Below, piece by piece: positions 33,424 to 33,884 of a stretch of DNA of 33,884 nt. Origin of the DNA: Nitrospiraceae bacterium UBA2166 (lineage in GTDB: Bacteria; Nitrospirota; Nitrospiria; Nitrospirales; UBA2166); NCBI GenBank assembly GCA_002328825.1, contig DCWI01000036.1, forward strand, positions 1 through 33,884. Direction: 5' to 3'. Within the stretch, counting starts at the first letter, position 1; every line of letters starts with the position of its first letter. The notes under the pieces are model-generated. The model saw only the letters and a list, made by a program, of their open reading frames with translations, ran no database searches and was not told the DNA's origin. The translations under genes were made by a program, and so were the position numbers.

Positions 33424-33884
33424 ATGAATGCATATCAGATAATACTTCTAGTGTTGTTCGTTTTTTTTGCAGCATGTACAAGTACGTTACCCGGTACTCA
33501 GTCATCAGCAATACAAGGCTTACCTGAGGTGGGGGGAGTCGGTGAGGCAGGGAAAAGGTCATCTAGCGATGCTCCCATGGTGTTGATTCCATCTGGAGAG
33601 TTTCCGATGGGAAGTGTGCAAGGCAGGGCAAATGCAAAACGGGCAGAAGGGCCTCAACGGATGGTTTATTTGGATGCATATTATATGGATGTCTATGAGG
33701 TTACGACAGCGTACTATGCAAAGTTTCTTGAAACCACCAACGTTCAGGTTCCTTTGGCGTGGAAGCAAGTGGAGTTGGTTAAGCATGGAGATCGTCCCGT
33801 TGTCGGAGTAATGTGGGATGATGCGGTGGCATATTGCAAATGGGTGGGTAAGCGGTTACCTACTGAAGCCGAGTGGGAGAAAGC
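33424..33884 (+). CDS. FGE/SUMF1-domain lipoprotein, N-terminal part (cut by window end)
   Basis: An ATG at 33424 with AGAGGG 7 nt upstream opens a frame of 153 codons running off the window. It begins with a short lipoprotein signal (MNAYQIILLVLFVFFAAC, Cys18), then a linker of about 35 residues. The start of a formylglycine-generating-enzyme-type domain follows: PMVLIPSGEFPMGS, LDAYYMDVYEVTTAYYAKFL, VVGVMWDDAVAYCKWVGKR, LPTEAEWEKA. Family members are true sulfatase activators, C-type-lectin-fold regulators or iron-binding surface proteins. The catalytic cysteines lie outside the window, so the activity cannot be judged. It is divergent from the rhodanese lipoprotein. Confidence 0.9.
   Translation, partial: MNAYQIILLVLFVFFAACTSTLPGTQSSAIQGLPEVGGVGEAGKRSSSDAPMVLIPSGEFPMGSVQGRANAKRAEGPQRMVYLDAYYMDVYEVTTAYYAKFLETTNVQVPLAWKQVELVKHGDRPVVGVMWDDAVAYCKWVGKRLPTEAEWEK

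Noticed and set aside
33559..33811. Alternative ORFs overlapping the FGE-like lipoprotein
   Set aside because: They are out of frame with the clear FGE-domain translation that starts at 33424.
1..33884. CRISPR arrays, tRNA genes, insertion sequences, prophage or defence genes
   Set aside because: No regularly spaced repeats, cloverleaf-type sequences, transposase or integrase motifs were seen on either strand.

Overview
This window looks like chromosomal DNA of a free-living Gram-negative bacterium. It carries an LPS-export operon (lptC-lptA-lptB) followed by rpoN, a complete type IV pilus assembly operon (pilMNOPQ) with two retraction-type ATPases, several lipoproteins and mostly house-keeping genes. 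The combination of ClpC, RqcH, sigma-54, LptABC and pilMNOPQ-aroK-aroB fits Nitrospirota or a neighbouring deep-branching phylum better than Proteobacteria. That placement is an inference from gene content; no rRNA or other phylogenetic marker was analysed. GC content is moderate (judged by eye in the high 40s percent). There are no tRNA or rRNA genes, no CRISPR array, no transposase and no phage genes.

Layout. (1) 1-4396, minus strand: clpC, tsaD and the N-terminal part of hflX, read as one unit from a promoter near 4500. (2) 4397-9136: nadK (+), rqcH (-), prmC (+) and anmK (-), tightly packed in divergent or convergent pairs. (3) 9243-13563, plus strand: an NfeD-type membrane protease with its slipin partner, then the K+ uptake pair ktrB-ktrA. 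(4) 13609-16834: lptC-lptA-lptB-rpoN. (5) 16835-18133: a 1.3-kb gene-poor stretch with a hairpin, a probable decayed hpf, a REP-like palindromic element, a candidate promoter and a doubtful small ORF. (6) 18134-27929: pilM-N-O-P-Q, aroK, aroB, then two large lipoproteins, the second with repeated Ig-like domains and calcium-loop motifs. (7) 28566-31409: two PilT-family ATPases and an orphan receiver-like protein. (8) 31591-33884: a ketosynthase lacking the usual catalytic His/Lys residues, a rhodanese lipoprotein on the opposite strand, and the start of a formylglycine-generating-enzyme-like (SUMF1-type) lipoprotein cut by the window end.

How the genes work together. The pil block gives the inner-membrane platform (PilM/N/O), the PilP link and the PilQ secretin, with retraction motors nearby. 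The lipoprotein pair sits between the machine and its motors and may be an accessory surface or adhesin component. LptC/A/B move LPS to the outer membrane. ClpC and RqcH act in protein and ribosome quality control. NfeD-slipin and KtrAB serve membrane homeostasis and ion balance.

The points most worth a second look are: the tsaD stop codon that sits in frame with an hflX lacking any ATG/GTG start; the ketosynthase with both active-site histidines changed to tyrosine; the decayed hpf behind rpoN, abutting a palindromic element; the Ig-like lipoprotein pair in the pilus locus; and the degenerate receiver protein behind the PilT pair. I saw no clearly novel multigene defence or mobile system.
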